Source: an uncultured Lachnospiraceae bacterium | Lineage (GTDB): Bacteria > Bacillota > Clostridia > Lachnospirales > Lachnospiraceae | Length of the DNA stretch: 29,054 nucleotides | NCBI GenBank assembly: GCA_910585075.1 | Contig: CAJUED010000023.1 | Span: 27,240 to 56,293, forward strand | Direction: 5' to 3' | Shown here: positions 22,590 to 29,054 of the stretch, piece after piece | Layout of the letters: every line of letters begins with the position of its first letter | Numbering within the stretch: the first letter of the stretch is position 1 | The notes under the pieces: generated by a model | The model's database searches: none | Told to the model about the DNA's origin: nothing | The model's input: the letters and a program-made list of their open reading frames with translations, nothing else | Made by a program: the position numbers and the translations under genes

Positions 22590-22618
22590 ATTATATCAGA
22601 ACTTATGTTCGATTTCAA
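22590..22618 (-). promoter_or_regulatory. SOS promoter with LexA-type box
   Basis: Minus strand: TTGAAA (22613-22618), 17-base spacer, TATAAT (22590-22595). Inside the spacer, CGAACATAAGTTCT (22598-22611) fits the Gram-positive LexA box CGAACRNRYGTTYC at 12 of 14 positions. LexA bound here would block RNA polymerase. Confidence 0.85.
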
Positions 22619-22632
22619 TATAAATAATAATA

Positions 22633-22655
22633 GCGGCTCGGTAAATCCGAACCGC
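22633..22655 (-). terminator. Intrinsic terminator of the GNAT-GH1 gene
   Basis: Minus strand GCGGTTCGG and CCGAGCCGC pair over 9 bp (one G-U) around ATTTA, followed by TATTATTATTT. It lies about 100 bases past the GH1 stop and just before the polymerase promoter. Confidence 0.65.
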
Positions 22656-22754
22656 CATCTGTTACTATATTTGCTTATAACCCAAACCATCTTCGCCATA
22701 CCACGCAATCCTGCCAGCCGTAAGACTCCCCTTCTTTATCATCCGAAAAACCCA

Positions 22755-24707
22755 TTATCCGCAAAATTTATCATCCGTCAACACGCCCAAGTTCTCCCCA
22801 TTGGTCTCAATCACCTTGCTGTACCAGTAAGCCGAATCCTTCACGATACGCTCCCCTGTCCGGTAATCCACATATACAAGCCCAAACCGCTTGTCATACC
22901 CGTTTGCCCACTCAAAATTATCCAGAATAGACCAATACTGATATCCCAGCACCGGATACCCTTCTGTGACAGCTCTCTTTAATCCCAGCAGATACCTGTG
23001 CACAAAATCCTGCCTGTTAGGGTCGTGCACCTTGCCGTCCAATGACACAACATCATATCCCGCCATTCCGTTTTCCGTGATCATAAGGGGTTTTTGATAG
23101 CGCTCATAGAAAAAGCGGCAGCCCCAGTAAAGTACATCCGGCGTGACATTCCAGTCCATGGCTGTCCTAGGGCTTCCCTGGTAGGCATAACGATCGTAAG
23201 CATATGGATTTTCCGGCACCGGATTGCCGCCTCCCTGATAAGCATTGAAACCATAAAAATCCAGGGGCTGGGACACCAGTTCCCATTCTTCTTTGGTAAA
23301 CCTAGGGAGCCTGTCTCCCCAAATCTCCTCATCCATATCGGAAAACTTTCCTAAAAACATAGGATCCGACCACCATACATTGCTAAAACTGAACCCAAAG
23401 GCGGAACTGCTGAAGGTGGCCTTCCTTGCCCTCTCAATTTCTTCCTCCGACTCGTCCTTCGGAAGCACAATATCCGTTGCCGGGGCATATCCCACCTTTA
23501 TGTCCCCGGGGCAGATTTCCCGAAGGGCTTTTACCGCCCTGCCATGGGCCAGCAGCACATTTTTGGACACCGGAAGCAAATCCTCCGGTTTATTTTGCTC
23601 AAATGGCGCATGGATGCCGGCCAGCATTCCCGCCCCTATAAAGCACTGGGGCTCGTTGATGGTCATCCAGTACTTTACCTTTCCTTTCAAGGCCTGCGCA
23701 ACTACCCGTGCATACTCCTCAAACCAGCCTGCAATCTCCGGATTCTTCCATCCGCCCTTTTCATACAAGGCCATAGGGAGATTCCAGTGAAACAGTGTGA
23801 CCATGGGCTCAATTCCCGCATTTATCAGCTCGTCCGTCAGACGGACATAAAAGTCAAGTCCCGCCTGGTTGACCTTTCCGCTCCCCTCCGGCATCACCCG
23901 GGGCCAGCTCACGGAAAAGCGATAGCTTTTCAGCCCCAGCTTCTTCATCAGCGCAACATCCTCTTTATACCTGTGATAATGATCGCAGGAAACATTTCCG
24001 TTTTCCCCATGAGCCACATGCCCGGGCTCCTGGGTCAGCGCATCCCAGATGCCGAGGCCTTTCCCGTCCTCCAGATACGCTCCTTCTACCTGATGAGCCG
24101 CCGAAGCCGCTCCCCACAAAAAGTCTTTTGCAAAACCCATCTTTTCCTCCAATTCTATCCAATATCGCTTCATATTTGCTTTCAGTTCCTCCGACCAGAC
24201 CGTCTTTTCATACCTGCCGCCGCAGGACAAAATCGTCCGCTCGCTGGCCACATTGTGCACATTACAGGTAATCATCACCCTCCGAAGCCCCCGGGCCCGG
24301 CAGTTATCCAGATTTTGACGGAGCATCTCCGAGGCATATCCTTTCCGCCGCTCGTCCGGTCTGACACAATATCCGATATGTCCGCCCCACAAGCCCAAAA
24401 TCGGATGATTGATATGGTGGCGGAAATCTGTGATTCCTACAATTTTATTGTCCGACACTCTCACCGCAAGGTAGGTATCGGCATCCACCAGCCCTTCCGG
24501 ACAGGTCTCCCGGCAGTTTAAGGCTTCCACATAGGCAATCCAGTCCTGGGCCCTTTCGCAGTCCCGCAAATTGCCGGCGCCTCCCATATCCTCCTCCGGG
24601 TGAAAGGAAAGAAATTCCTCCCGGAATCTCATGATGTCCTCCGCATATTCCATGGAGGGCCTTACCAGCTTTATTTCTTCCCCTGCCGCTCTCATTTTTA
24701 TAATCAT
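22755..24707 (-). CDS. GNAT acetyltransferase fused in frame to GH1 beta-glucosidase
   Basis: 650 codons without a stop. Residues 1-188 are a GNAT domain (EIKLVRPSMEYAEDIM; acetyl-CoA loop RRKGYA 120-125; HNVASERTILSCGGRYE). Residues 190-650 are a complete family 1 glycosidase: FLWGAASAAHQVEGA, RFSVSWPRVMPEG, acid/base E352 in TINEP, DFYGFNAY, nucleophile E545 in ITENG, and YWSILDNFEWANGYDKRFGL. An internal ATG at 24140 (M190) has GGAGG 5 bases in front, so free GH1 enzyme of 461 residues can also be made. Upstream on the strand is L-rhamnose mutarotase, 14 bases away. Substrate likely a plant or host glycoside; not readable. No signal peptide, so intracellular. Confidence 0.9.
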   Translation of the reverse strand: MIIKMRAAGEEIKLVRPSMEYAEDIMRFREEFLSFHPEEDMGGAGNLRDCERAQDWIAYVEALNCRETCPEGLVDADTYLAVRVSDNKIVGITDFRHHINHPILGLWGGHIGYCVRPDERRKGYASEMLRQNLDNCRARGLRRVMITCNVHNVASERTILSCGGRYEKTVWSEELKANMKRYWIELEEKMGFAKDFLWGAASAAHQVEGAYLEDGKGLGIWDALTQEPGHVAHGENGNVSCDHYHRYKEDVALMKKLGLKSYRFSVSWPRVMPEGSGKVNQAGLDFYVRLTDELINAGIEPMVTLFHWNLPMALYEKGGWKNPEIAGWFEEYARVVAQALKGKVKYWMTINEPQCFIGAGMLAGIHAPFEQNKPEDLLPVSKNVLLAHGRAVKALREICPGDIKVGYAPATDIVLPKDESEEEIERARKATFSSSAFGFSFSNVWWSDPMFLGKFSDMDEEIWGDRLPRFTKEEWELVSQPLDFYGFNAYQGGGNPVPENPYAYDRYAYQGSPRTAMDWNVTPDVLYWGCRFFYERYQKPLMITENGMAGYDVVSLDGKVHDPNRQDFVHRYLLGLKRAVTEGYPVLGYQYWSILDNFEWANGYDKRFGLVYVDYRTGERIVKDSAYWYSKVIETNGENLGVLTDDKFCG

Positions 24708-24721
24708 GCTCCTTTCTCAGC

Positions 24722-25036
24722 TCAGTCAAGGTGAAATACCGGTTTTAAATCCCTGCTCACCGGACTGTTGTCCGCGTTGGTTTCCATAATGTCCGCCATA
24801 TAATCCCACCATTTCCGGTTAATGGCCGTATCCGCCGACTCCCTCCACTTTTCCTCACTTTCAATTTCCAGATATCCGTAAAGTATGTTTGTCTCCTCGT
24901 CCAGAAAAATGGAGTAATTTCTCCCGCCATAGGTGTGAATCATTTCCTGCATCTCCGGCCAGAGCTGGTTGTGACGCTTCTCATATTCCTCGGCCATTCC
25001 CGGGTACAGATGCATTTTAAAAGCCTTTCGAATCAT
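24722..25036 (-). CDS. rhaM: L-rhamnose mutarotase
   Basis: Interconverts alpha and beta L-rhamnose. 104 residues of the RhaM/YiiL family: KAFKMHLYPGMAEEYEKRHNQLWPEM carries Tyr18 and the catalytic His22 at the same numbers as in the E. coli protein; YLEIESEEKW and RKWWDYMADIM follow. AGGAGG precedes the ATG. It is first in a likely two-gene operon with the GNAT/GH1 gene. No other rhamnose genes are in the window, so the pair may act on rhamnose-containing glycosides (inference). Confidence 0.93.
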   Translation of the reverse strand: MIRKAFKMHLYPGMAEEYEKRHNQLWPEMQEMIHTYGGRNYSIFLDEETNILYGYLEIESEEKWRESADTAINRKWWDYMADIMETNADNSPVSRDLKPVFHLD

Positions 25037-25330
25037 TGTCCTTCCTCCTCTGTTTTTACACTTGCATGATTACGCATTTACAGTCAGCATTCTGTGGAAT
25101 TTTGTTCTTGCACCCGTAAAAATTTATACATATGATTTTTATAAAAGCTGGGAACAAAAACTTATCACCATCCAATACTTCCTGACGCCCGCAGTTCGAT
25201 ATTTAAAAAGTTTGATAAAACAGTCCTCCCCTTACATAAATGATATTATAAAGTATTTCCCGCAAATATACAATCGAGCAGGAAAGATTATTCTCCCTGC
25301 CCGCTGCATCAGTTGTAGCCGTTCTGCCTT

Positions 25331-25448
25331 GCTTCACTGTTACGGTATCCGGCTACCCTGAATCGCTTCACGATAGGCCGGATACTTATGGCCGCTGCTC
25401 TTTGGTACGGTCAGCGCAGTAAATGCGCAGACCTGTCCGAACTGTTAC
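25331..25448 (+). repeat. Structured intergenic repeat, copy C
   Basis: CTTCACTGTTAC (25332-25343, the same 12-mer as the inverse of 12095-12106), a perfect stem GTATCCGGC/GCCGGATAC (25345-25353 with 25377-25385), a stem GGTCAGCGCA/TGCGCAGACC with one A-A mismatch (25409-25433), then CCGAACTGTTAC (25437-25448). It fills much of the 443-base gap 25037-25479, where no gene is visible; the first half (25060-25300) is AT-rich without clear features. It ends about 30 bases from the blaR1 stop. Confidence 0.8.
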
Positions 25449-25479
25449 CATCTGTTACTTTTCATATGATATATCAGCA

Positions 25480-26718
25480 TCAAAGCTCCGCCGTCTGGGC
25501 TGTTCCTGACATTTCTCCGGCTTCATCAGCCCTTTTCCCCGTGCAGGTACCTCCTACACAAAGCAGCGCCAGCATAAGCAGGATTACCGCAAAAGCCGCA
25601 TTGCCTTTTCTGCTCCCTGTAATCCATTCAATCCGCTTTTTCATAAATTTTTTCTCGGCCCCCATCATAATCCCCTGCTCCGAAAAGAATTTTCTTTCCT
25701 TCACCGGCTTTACCAGGGATAAAAGAACTTCCCCATAAGCGAATCTTTTTTCTTCGCCAAGCCTGCGGATACACCCTGCATCACAGGCAAGTTCCCCATC
25801 CCGCAAGGACAGCCTTGCCCCTATCCATACCAGGGGATTGTACCAGTTTACAATAAGACATAAGATTCTGACCAGCCCCCATATCTGGTCGCCGTGTCTG
25901 TAGTGCGTCAGTTCATGGGTTAAGATAAACGGCAGCGTATCCGAACATAACACTTCCTCCGGAATATACACCGCCGGAAAAAGTCCAAACAGACAGGGGG
26001 AATCAAGTTTATTTTTCACGGCAAAAACGGGAATTGGGGAATAAATGCTTTCTTCGGCGTCCCCACAGAAGTCTTCCGGCGAGATTCTCCGTCTCTCTTT
26101 ACGCAAATACCTGTAAAAAGACAGATTTTTTCGGATAAAAAGAAAGGAAATCAAAACCATTCCCGTCACCCATATAATGAAAGCAGTCCGTCTGATTCTA
26201 TCAAAAAGTGTGTTGGCGGACTTCAATTGCAGTTCATAATCTGTAGTCAGAGGCTCCGTATTCTTTTTCCCGGGTTCTTCCAAAACTTCTATTTTCTCTG
26301 CTCCTTCCGGTTCTTTCAATTCTTCTATTTTCTCTGCCCCTTCCGGTCCTACCATTTGTTCTGTCTTCTCTATCCCTTTCGTTTCTTCCACTTGCCCTAT
26401 CTTCCCTGTTTCTTCTAATTCTCCTGTTTCTTCGGTTTTAGCAAGTATATTTTCATAATATTCCTGGTAACGCTTATCCTTGTATGCCGTCTGCTGCCTG
26501 CTATCTTCCTCTGCAAGCACACTGCTTACCCTCTCCCAAATTTCCGTATGCATGATGCTCAGCGGGCTGTCAATTGGCATCCCCGGCATGAGAAGGCGCA
26601 CTGCAACCGGTAACCAAAGCATGTAAATCCAAATCGGACTTACCTTATTTTGAAAAACAAATCTTATTCCCAATACCCCCAAAATTAGCAGGGATGATAC
26701 GATTATTTTTACCAGCAT
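25480..26718 (-). CDS. BlaR1/MecR1-type M56 membrane metallopeptidase without sensor domain
   Basis: 412 residues. N-terminal membrane spans (1-45), a long loop, a span about 177-196, then the M56 zinc site H268-E-L-T-H272 in THELTHYRHGD and the downstream glutamate in RDGELACD; a last span about 385-405. It stops at 412, so the C-terminal penicillin-binding sensor of true BlaR1 (about 580 residues) is missing and the inducer is unknown. The loop at about 95-155 is acidic with a tandem duplication of EPEGAEKIE units (36 bp in DNA). blaI lies 13 bases upstream. Probably cleaves or triggers cleavage of BlaI. Confidence 0.9.
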   Translation of the reverse strand: MLVKIIVSSLLILGVLGIRFVFQNKVSPIWIYMLWLPVAVRLLMPGMPIDSPLSIMHTEIWERVSSVLAEEDSRQQTAYKDKRYQEYYENILAKTEETGELEETGKIGQVEETKGIEKTEQMVGPEGAEKIEELKEPEGAEKIEVLEEPGKKNTEPLTTDYELQLKSANTLFDRIRRTAFIIWVTGMVLISFLFIRKNLSFYRYLRKERRRISPEDFCGDAEESIYSPIPVFAVKNKLDSPCLFGLFPAVYIPEEVLCSDTLPFILTHELTHYRHGDQIWGLVRILCLIVNWYNPLVWIGARLSLRDGELACDAGCIRRLGEEKRFAYGEVLLSLVKPVKERKFFSEQGIMMGAEKKFMKKRIEWITGSRKGNAAFAVILLMLALLCVGGTCTGKRADEAGEMSGTAQTAEL

Positions 26719-26731
26719 TTAAGTCTCCTCC

Positions 26732-27121
26732 TTACCGGCGTTCTGCCGTTTTCTCTGCTCTGTGCAGGATTTCCTGCAGCTCTTTCACATCCTCCGCCGT
26801 AAGTTGATGGTTTTCTACAAAGGTGCTTATCAGCATTCCAAGATTTCCCCCATAAGTGCGTTTTAAAAAGGATTCCGTTTCCCTTAAAACCACATCTTCT
26901 TTTTTCAGAGAAGCGTAATAAAGCCGGGCTTTTTTCCCTGATTCGTATCTGACACAGCCCTTCTCCTGCATCCTGCGAAGCAGTGTGCTGGTGGTGCTTT
27001 TACTCCATCCCTGCTTTTCCTTCATTTTATGTACAATTTCCATCAGAGTTTTGGGTTGTCCCTGCCATAGTTCTTCCATGATATGCCATTCGGAATTGTT
27101 TAAACTGATATTTTCTTTCAT
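26732..27121 (-). CDS. BlaI/MecI/CopY-family repressor
   Basis: 129 residues, AGGAAA ribosome binding site. Winged helix LNNSEWHIMEELWQGQPKTLMEIVHKMKEKQGWSKSTTSTLLRRMQEKGCVRYESGKKARLYYA, then a dimerisation helix region with LISTFVENHQLTAEDVKELQEIL. It should repress its own promoter through the two operators at 27158-27216 and be relieved by the adjacent M56 peptidase. Targets outside the operon are unknown; the class D beta-lactamase at 7008 lacks this operator. Confidence 0.93.
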   Translation of the reverse strand: MKENISLNNSEWHIMEELWQGQPKTLMEIVHKMKEKQGWSKSTTSTLLRRMQEKGCVRYESGKKARLYYASLKKEDVVLRETESFLKRTYGGNLGMLISTFVENHQLTAEDVKELQEILHRAEKTAERR

Positions 27122-27157
27122 ATCTTTTCCTGCTTTCTGTACTCTTTTGGGTTATCA

Positions 27158-27216
27158 GTTGACAAATGTAACCCTACTCCAATTTCAGGATAGCAGTTTG
27201 GGTTACACTTGTCAAC
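27158..27216 (-). promoter_or_regulatory. Promoter with twin BlaI-type operators
   Basis: Minus strand: TTGACA (27210-27215), 17 bases, TATCCT (27187-27192). Operator 1, GTTGACAAGTGTAACCC (27216-27200), covers the -35; operator 2, GGGTTACATTTGTCAAC (27174-27158), lies past the -10. They are inverted copies differing at two bases, each with the ACAnnTGT core of the BlaI/CopY family. Confidence 0.88.
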
Positions 27217-27319
27217 TTTTTTTGTGCTCTGAATTAAAACATGGCTCCATACCGGCACGGCATTTAATGCATTACCCTTGAGAGCAAAGAACCGTACACA
27301 ACCATTACAAAAATTGGGG

Positions 27320-27331
27320 CCGAACTGTTAC
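27320..27331 (+). repeat. Intergenic repeat core, copy E
   Basis: CCGAACTGTTAC preceded by ACAAAAATTGGGG, upstream of the blaI promoter. No flanking stem with matching sequence. Confidence 0.6.
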
Positions 27332-27411
27332 GAGTCTTCATATATGAAAGTAATTTATACTTGCAGAAGCATTTGATGCATGTTATCTTATATTTATCCA
27401 TAAAATGAATT

Positions 27412-27443
27412 CCACACAGCCTATTTCAGGCTTTCAAGTGTGG
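27412..27443. repeat. Two-part hairpin
   Basis: CCACAC (27412-27417) pairs with GTGTGG (27438-27443) and AGCCT (27418-27422) with AGGCT (27428-27432). Part of the long gene-free stretch 27217-28018. A second AT-only palindrome, TATAAAAAA with TTTTTTATA, is at about 27610-27630. Confidence 0.5.
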
Positions 27444-27632
27444 CTGCTTTAGTTAAACATATTTAACAGAGCATCAAGTGACAGGCTTTTCGCCGAAATT
27501 TCATGATCATTTTGTATTTTTTGAGTAAACGTGAAAGGAAAAGACATTCCTATTTCTTCCGGCTTTTCATGCGGATGTACTGTAAGTACAGTTCTTAAAA
27601 GGTATCTTCTATAAAAAACAGTTTTTTATAAA

Positions 27633-27868
27633 GTGCGCACACCTGTAAAATATATGGGCCTGTCGGAAAAAGAGGGCTCAGGCTTTGAACCTTATTTAGA
27701 ATTTGTAGGCTTTGCTATAAAAAGTAAAACTATAGGATAGCATTGGGATGATGAAAATGAAACTGATTCGGTCAAACAGGTATAAGCGGGTAATGAAGAA
27801 AAATACACGTTACTCCAAGACGTTAGTTCAGTTACGTTTACAGAGAAAAATTTGAAAAGTTACGTTCT
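27633..27868 (+). pseudogene. Decayed coding sequence, family unknown
   Basis: In one frame 27633-27740 reads VRTPVKYMGLSEKEGSGFEP and on to a stop. After that, WDDENETDSVKQV, stop, AGNEEKYTLLQDVSSVTFTE and KNLKSYVL, stop, follow in nearby frames. The amino-acid text looks coding but is broken by stops and frame changes. I cannot assign a family. It is AT-rich compared with the genes to the left. Confidence 0.35.
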
Positions 27869-28018
27869 GTGATCAGAGAAGCTGTTAAGGGTCAATTTTA
27901 TACAAAAAATATTCGGCAACAACAGAAAAGAGCGTATCCTTACAATATAATACGCTTACCCGGGCAGCCGGGGGACGTGTTCTCACCTAATCCGAGTTCT
28001 GCGGAAGGGGTGATTATT

Positions 28019-28126
28019 ATGAGTACATATGAAGAAATGCAAATTAAACTTACCATTGCTTTGCCTGTGGTTGCAATTCTGAATCTGAAAATAAGAAATA
28101 GCCGTCCTGTTCTTTGGCGAGGCTGA
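28019..28126 (+). CDS. Holin-like type I toxin, probably degenerate
   Basis: ATG at 28019 after AAGGGGTG. The 35-residue text begins MSTYEEMQIKLTIALPVVAI, close to the putative holin-like toxin family (short hydrophobic peptides, type I toxin-antitoxin) whose members usually end with lysines soon after the membrane segment. Here a one-base change appears to have moved the stop, adding RNSRPVLWRG, and K10 and P16 interrupt the membrane segment. A TATAAT -10 (27946-27951) precedes it. The 3' end holds an imperfect stem (AAATAGCCGTC with GACGACTGCTTATTT) of the type that ends both toxin and antisense RNA in these loci. Confidence 0.5.
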   Translation: MSTYEEMQIKLTIALPVVAILNLKIRNSRPVLWRG

Positions 28127-28176
28127 CGACTGCTTATTTTCTTTGCAAAAACGCCGTTTCCCACATTTGTTTTTAC

Positions 28177-28205
28177 TCGACAATAGTTATCGTATATGAT
28201 AATAT
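28177..28205 (+). promoter_or_regulatory. Promoter/operator of the HigBA-type module
   Basis: TCGACA (28177-28182), 17 bases, TAATAT (28200-28205). TTATC and GATAA (28187-28202) form an inverted repeat inside it, a likely site for self-repression by the antitoxin. Confidence 0.5.
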
Positions 28206-28230
28206 TGTATTCAGAAAGGAAGTAACAAAA

Positions 28231-28590
28231 ATTTTTGAATTAGAATTTTATATGAAAGAAAATGGAAAAATTCCAATACAAGACTTTTTATACTCACTTA
28301 ATCCTAAATTGAGAGCAAAAGCATTTAGTGATATTGAATTGCTTAAGAAATTGGGTAACGAGTTAAAAGAGCCGTATGTAAAGCCAATAAAAGGAAAGAA
28401 TAATAAAGGCTTGTATGAATTGCGAATAAAGTTTTCAAGCGATATAGCAAGAATATTTTACTTTACATATTATAACAATAAGTTTGTTTTGCTACATGGT
28501 TTTATTAAAAAGACTATGAAAACGCCTGAAAAGGAAATTGACATGGCAAGAAAATATATGGAAGACTATAAAAGGAGGGCTGCTTCATGA
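28231..28590 (+). CDS. HigB/RelE-superfamily toxin (phage Gp49-like)
   Basis: The text IFELEFYMKENGKIPIQDFLYSLNPKLRAKAFSDIELLKKLGNELKEPYVKPIKGKNNKGLYELRIKFSSDIARIFYFTYYNNKFVLLHGFIKKTMKTPEKEIDMARKYMEDY is a full Gp49-like toxin, an mRNA-cleaving ribosome-dependent nuclease family. The open frame extends back to 28114, through the promoter. The only ATG inside (28252) would cut the first strand. I therefore favour a rare ATT start at 28231 placed after AAAGGA; the normal ATG may have been lost. The stop overlaps the antitoxin ATG (ATGA). Toxin-first order is typical of HigBA. Confidence 0.85.
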   Translation: MFELEFYMKENGKIPIQDFLYSLNPKLRAKAFSDIELLKKLGNELKEPYVKPIKGKNNKGLYELRIKFSSDIARIFYFTYYNNKFVLLHGFIKKTMKTPEKEIDMARKYMEDYKRRAAS

Positions 28591-28871
28591 GCCAGGCGGG
28601 AATATCTTTTGAAGAAATGAAAGCCGCTATGATGAAAGACGGGGAGTTTAAAACTGAATATAAGAAATTAAGGCCCAGGTATGAAGCCATCGAGCAGATT
28701 ATAAAGGCAAGAAAAGAGCAGAATATAACACAATCCGAACTTGCGAAAAGAGTAGGAACACAAAAAAGTAATATTTCACGTCTTGAAAGCGGTAATTATA
28801 ACCCTAGTTTGGATTTTCTTGTCAAGGTGGCCGAATCGTTGGGGAAAAGCTTGAGCATCCAGATAAAATAG
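28587..28871 (+). CDS. HigA-type XRE antitoxin
   Basis: 94 residues, overlapping the toxin gene by 4 bases with AGGAGG in the toxin end. The C-terminal helix-turn-helix ITQSELAKRVGTQKSNISRLESGNYNPSLDFLVKVAESLGKSLSI is XRE/Cro type. The N-terminal helix FEEMKAAMMKDGEFKTEYKKLRPRYEAIEQI is the usual antitoxin lead that contacts the toxin. It should neutralise HigB and repress the operon. Confidence 0.9.
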   Translation: MSQAGISFEEMKAAMMKDGEFKTEYKKLRPRYEAIEQIIKARKEQNITQSELAKRVGTQKSNISRLESGNYNPSLDFLVKVAESLGKSLSIQIK

Positions 28872-28999
28872 TAGTATTATATGATGAAAGCGGCGTAAGG
28901 TGCGGTCCTGACTGAATTTGATGTATATGTCGCGCATAGCAAGATATACCGAGTGGAAAGGGTTCTCTGGCAGGAAAGCCCGTAAAATGACAAAGTTCA

Positions 29000-29054
29000 G
29001 GGTTTGTCAAGTTAAATGTGTAAGTTTTTTTGATTTTTTATCAGCGGTTGCTTT
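29000..29054. other. Possible insertion-sequence end at the window edge
   Basis: GGGTTTGTCAAGTTAAATG, then TGTAAG and a T-rich run reaching the edge, resembles from memory the terminal sequence of some IS256-type elements. No transposase frame is inside the window, so this is weak. Confidence 0.25.

Noticed and set aside
25037..25479. tRNA or small-RNA gene
   Set aside because: Strong stems exist, but no cloverleaf or anticodon arm can be drawn; the stems fit the intergenic repeat family better.
26227..26418. Phe/Leu-rich plus-strand frame resembling a membrane peptide
   Set aside because: It is the antisense reading of the Glu-rich repeat in the M56 protein.

Overview
The window looks like chromosome from a spore-forming, anaerobic Firmicute of the Lachnospiraceae type. 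The evidence is the spoIIAA-spoIIAB-sigF operon, a FapA/DUF342 protein, a DUF3048 protein, a BlaI/BlaR1 pair, AGGAGG-type ribosome binding sites, and iron-sulfur/flavin and hydrogenase-maturation genes. Species is not determinable by eye. Most genes lie on the minus strand. There is no CRISPR array, tRNA or rRNA gene that I could recognise.

Layout. 1-2355: a large Fe-S/FAD oxidoreductase (cut by the left edge) and the nickel GTPase HypB. 2478-3044: SGNH-fold hydrolase. 3181-4009: decayed Rpn-type nuclease remnant, a long hairpin and a doubtful small secreted ORF. 4010-6545: AAC(3)-family acetyltransferase, a very small kinase-fold protein and a LacI-family regulator. 7008-8081: the first plus-strand gene, a lipoprotein class D beta-lactamase with an acidic linker. 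8100-8916: small monooxygenase and SnoaL-like proteins. 9154-10774: a ROK-type regulator with a well-defined promoter/operator, in operon with a DUF1349 protein. 10953-11903: PPOX-fold protein plus DUF3783 protein. 12207-13807: sporulation operon spoIIAA-spoIIAB-sigF. 13995-18594: fapA-like, folC, a 50-codon gene and a zinc-ribbon/TPR membrane protein. 18994-20064: secreted DUF3048 protein (plus strand). 20280-22539: SOS-type Y-family polymerase operon. 22755-25036: L-rhamnose mutarotase followed by an in-frame GNAT/GH1 beta-glucosidase fusion. 25480-27216: blaR1-blaI with twin operators. 27217-29054: decayed DNA, a holin-like type I toxin relic, a HigBA-type toxin-antitoxin pair and perhaps the end of an insertion sequence.

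The most interesting material is between genes. (i) A dispersed family of structured intergenic repeats carries the core CYGAACTRTTAC, in at least five places and usually beside perfect hairpins. (ii) A second repeat of about 50 bp carries the ribosome binding site of two unrelated genes, one of them spoIIAB. (iii) A 40-bp tandem array of ribosome-binding-site/ATG modules lies between the SOS polymerase and its YolD-like partner. (iv) The polymerase promoter has a LexA-type box exactly between -35 and -10. (v) A conserved palindrome, ACAAATTTGT, lies upstream of three minus-strand genes. (vi) An 11-bp tandem repeat and several long perfect hairpins remain unexplained. All family assignments were made by reading the translations; no database search was run.
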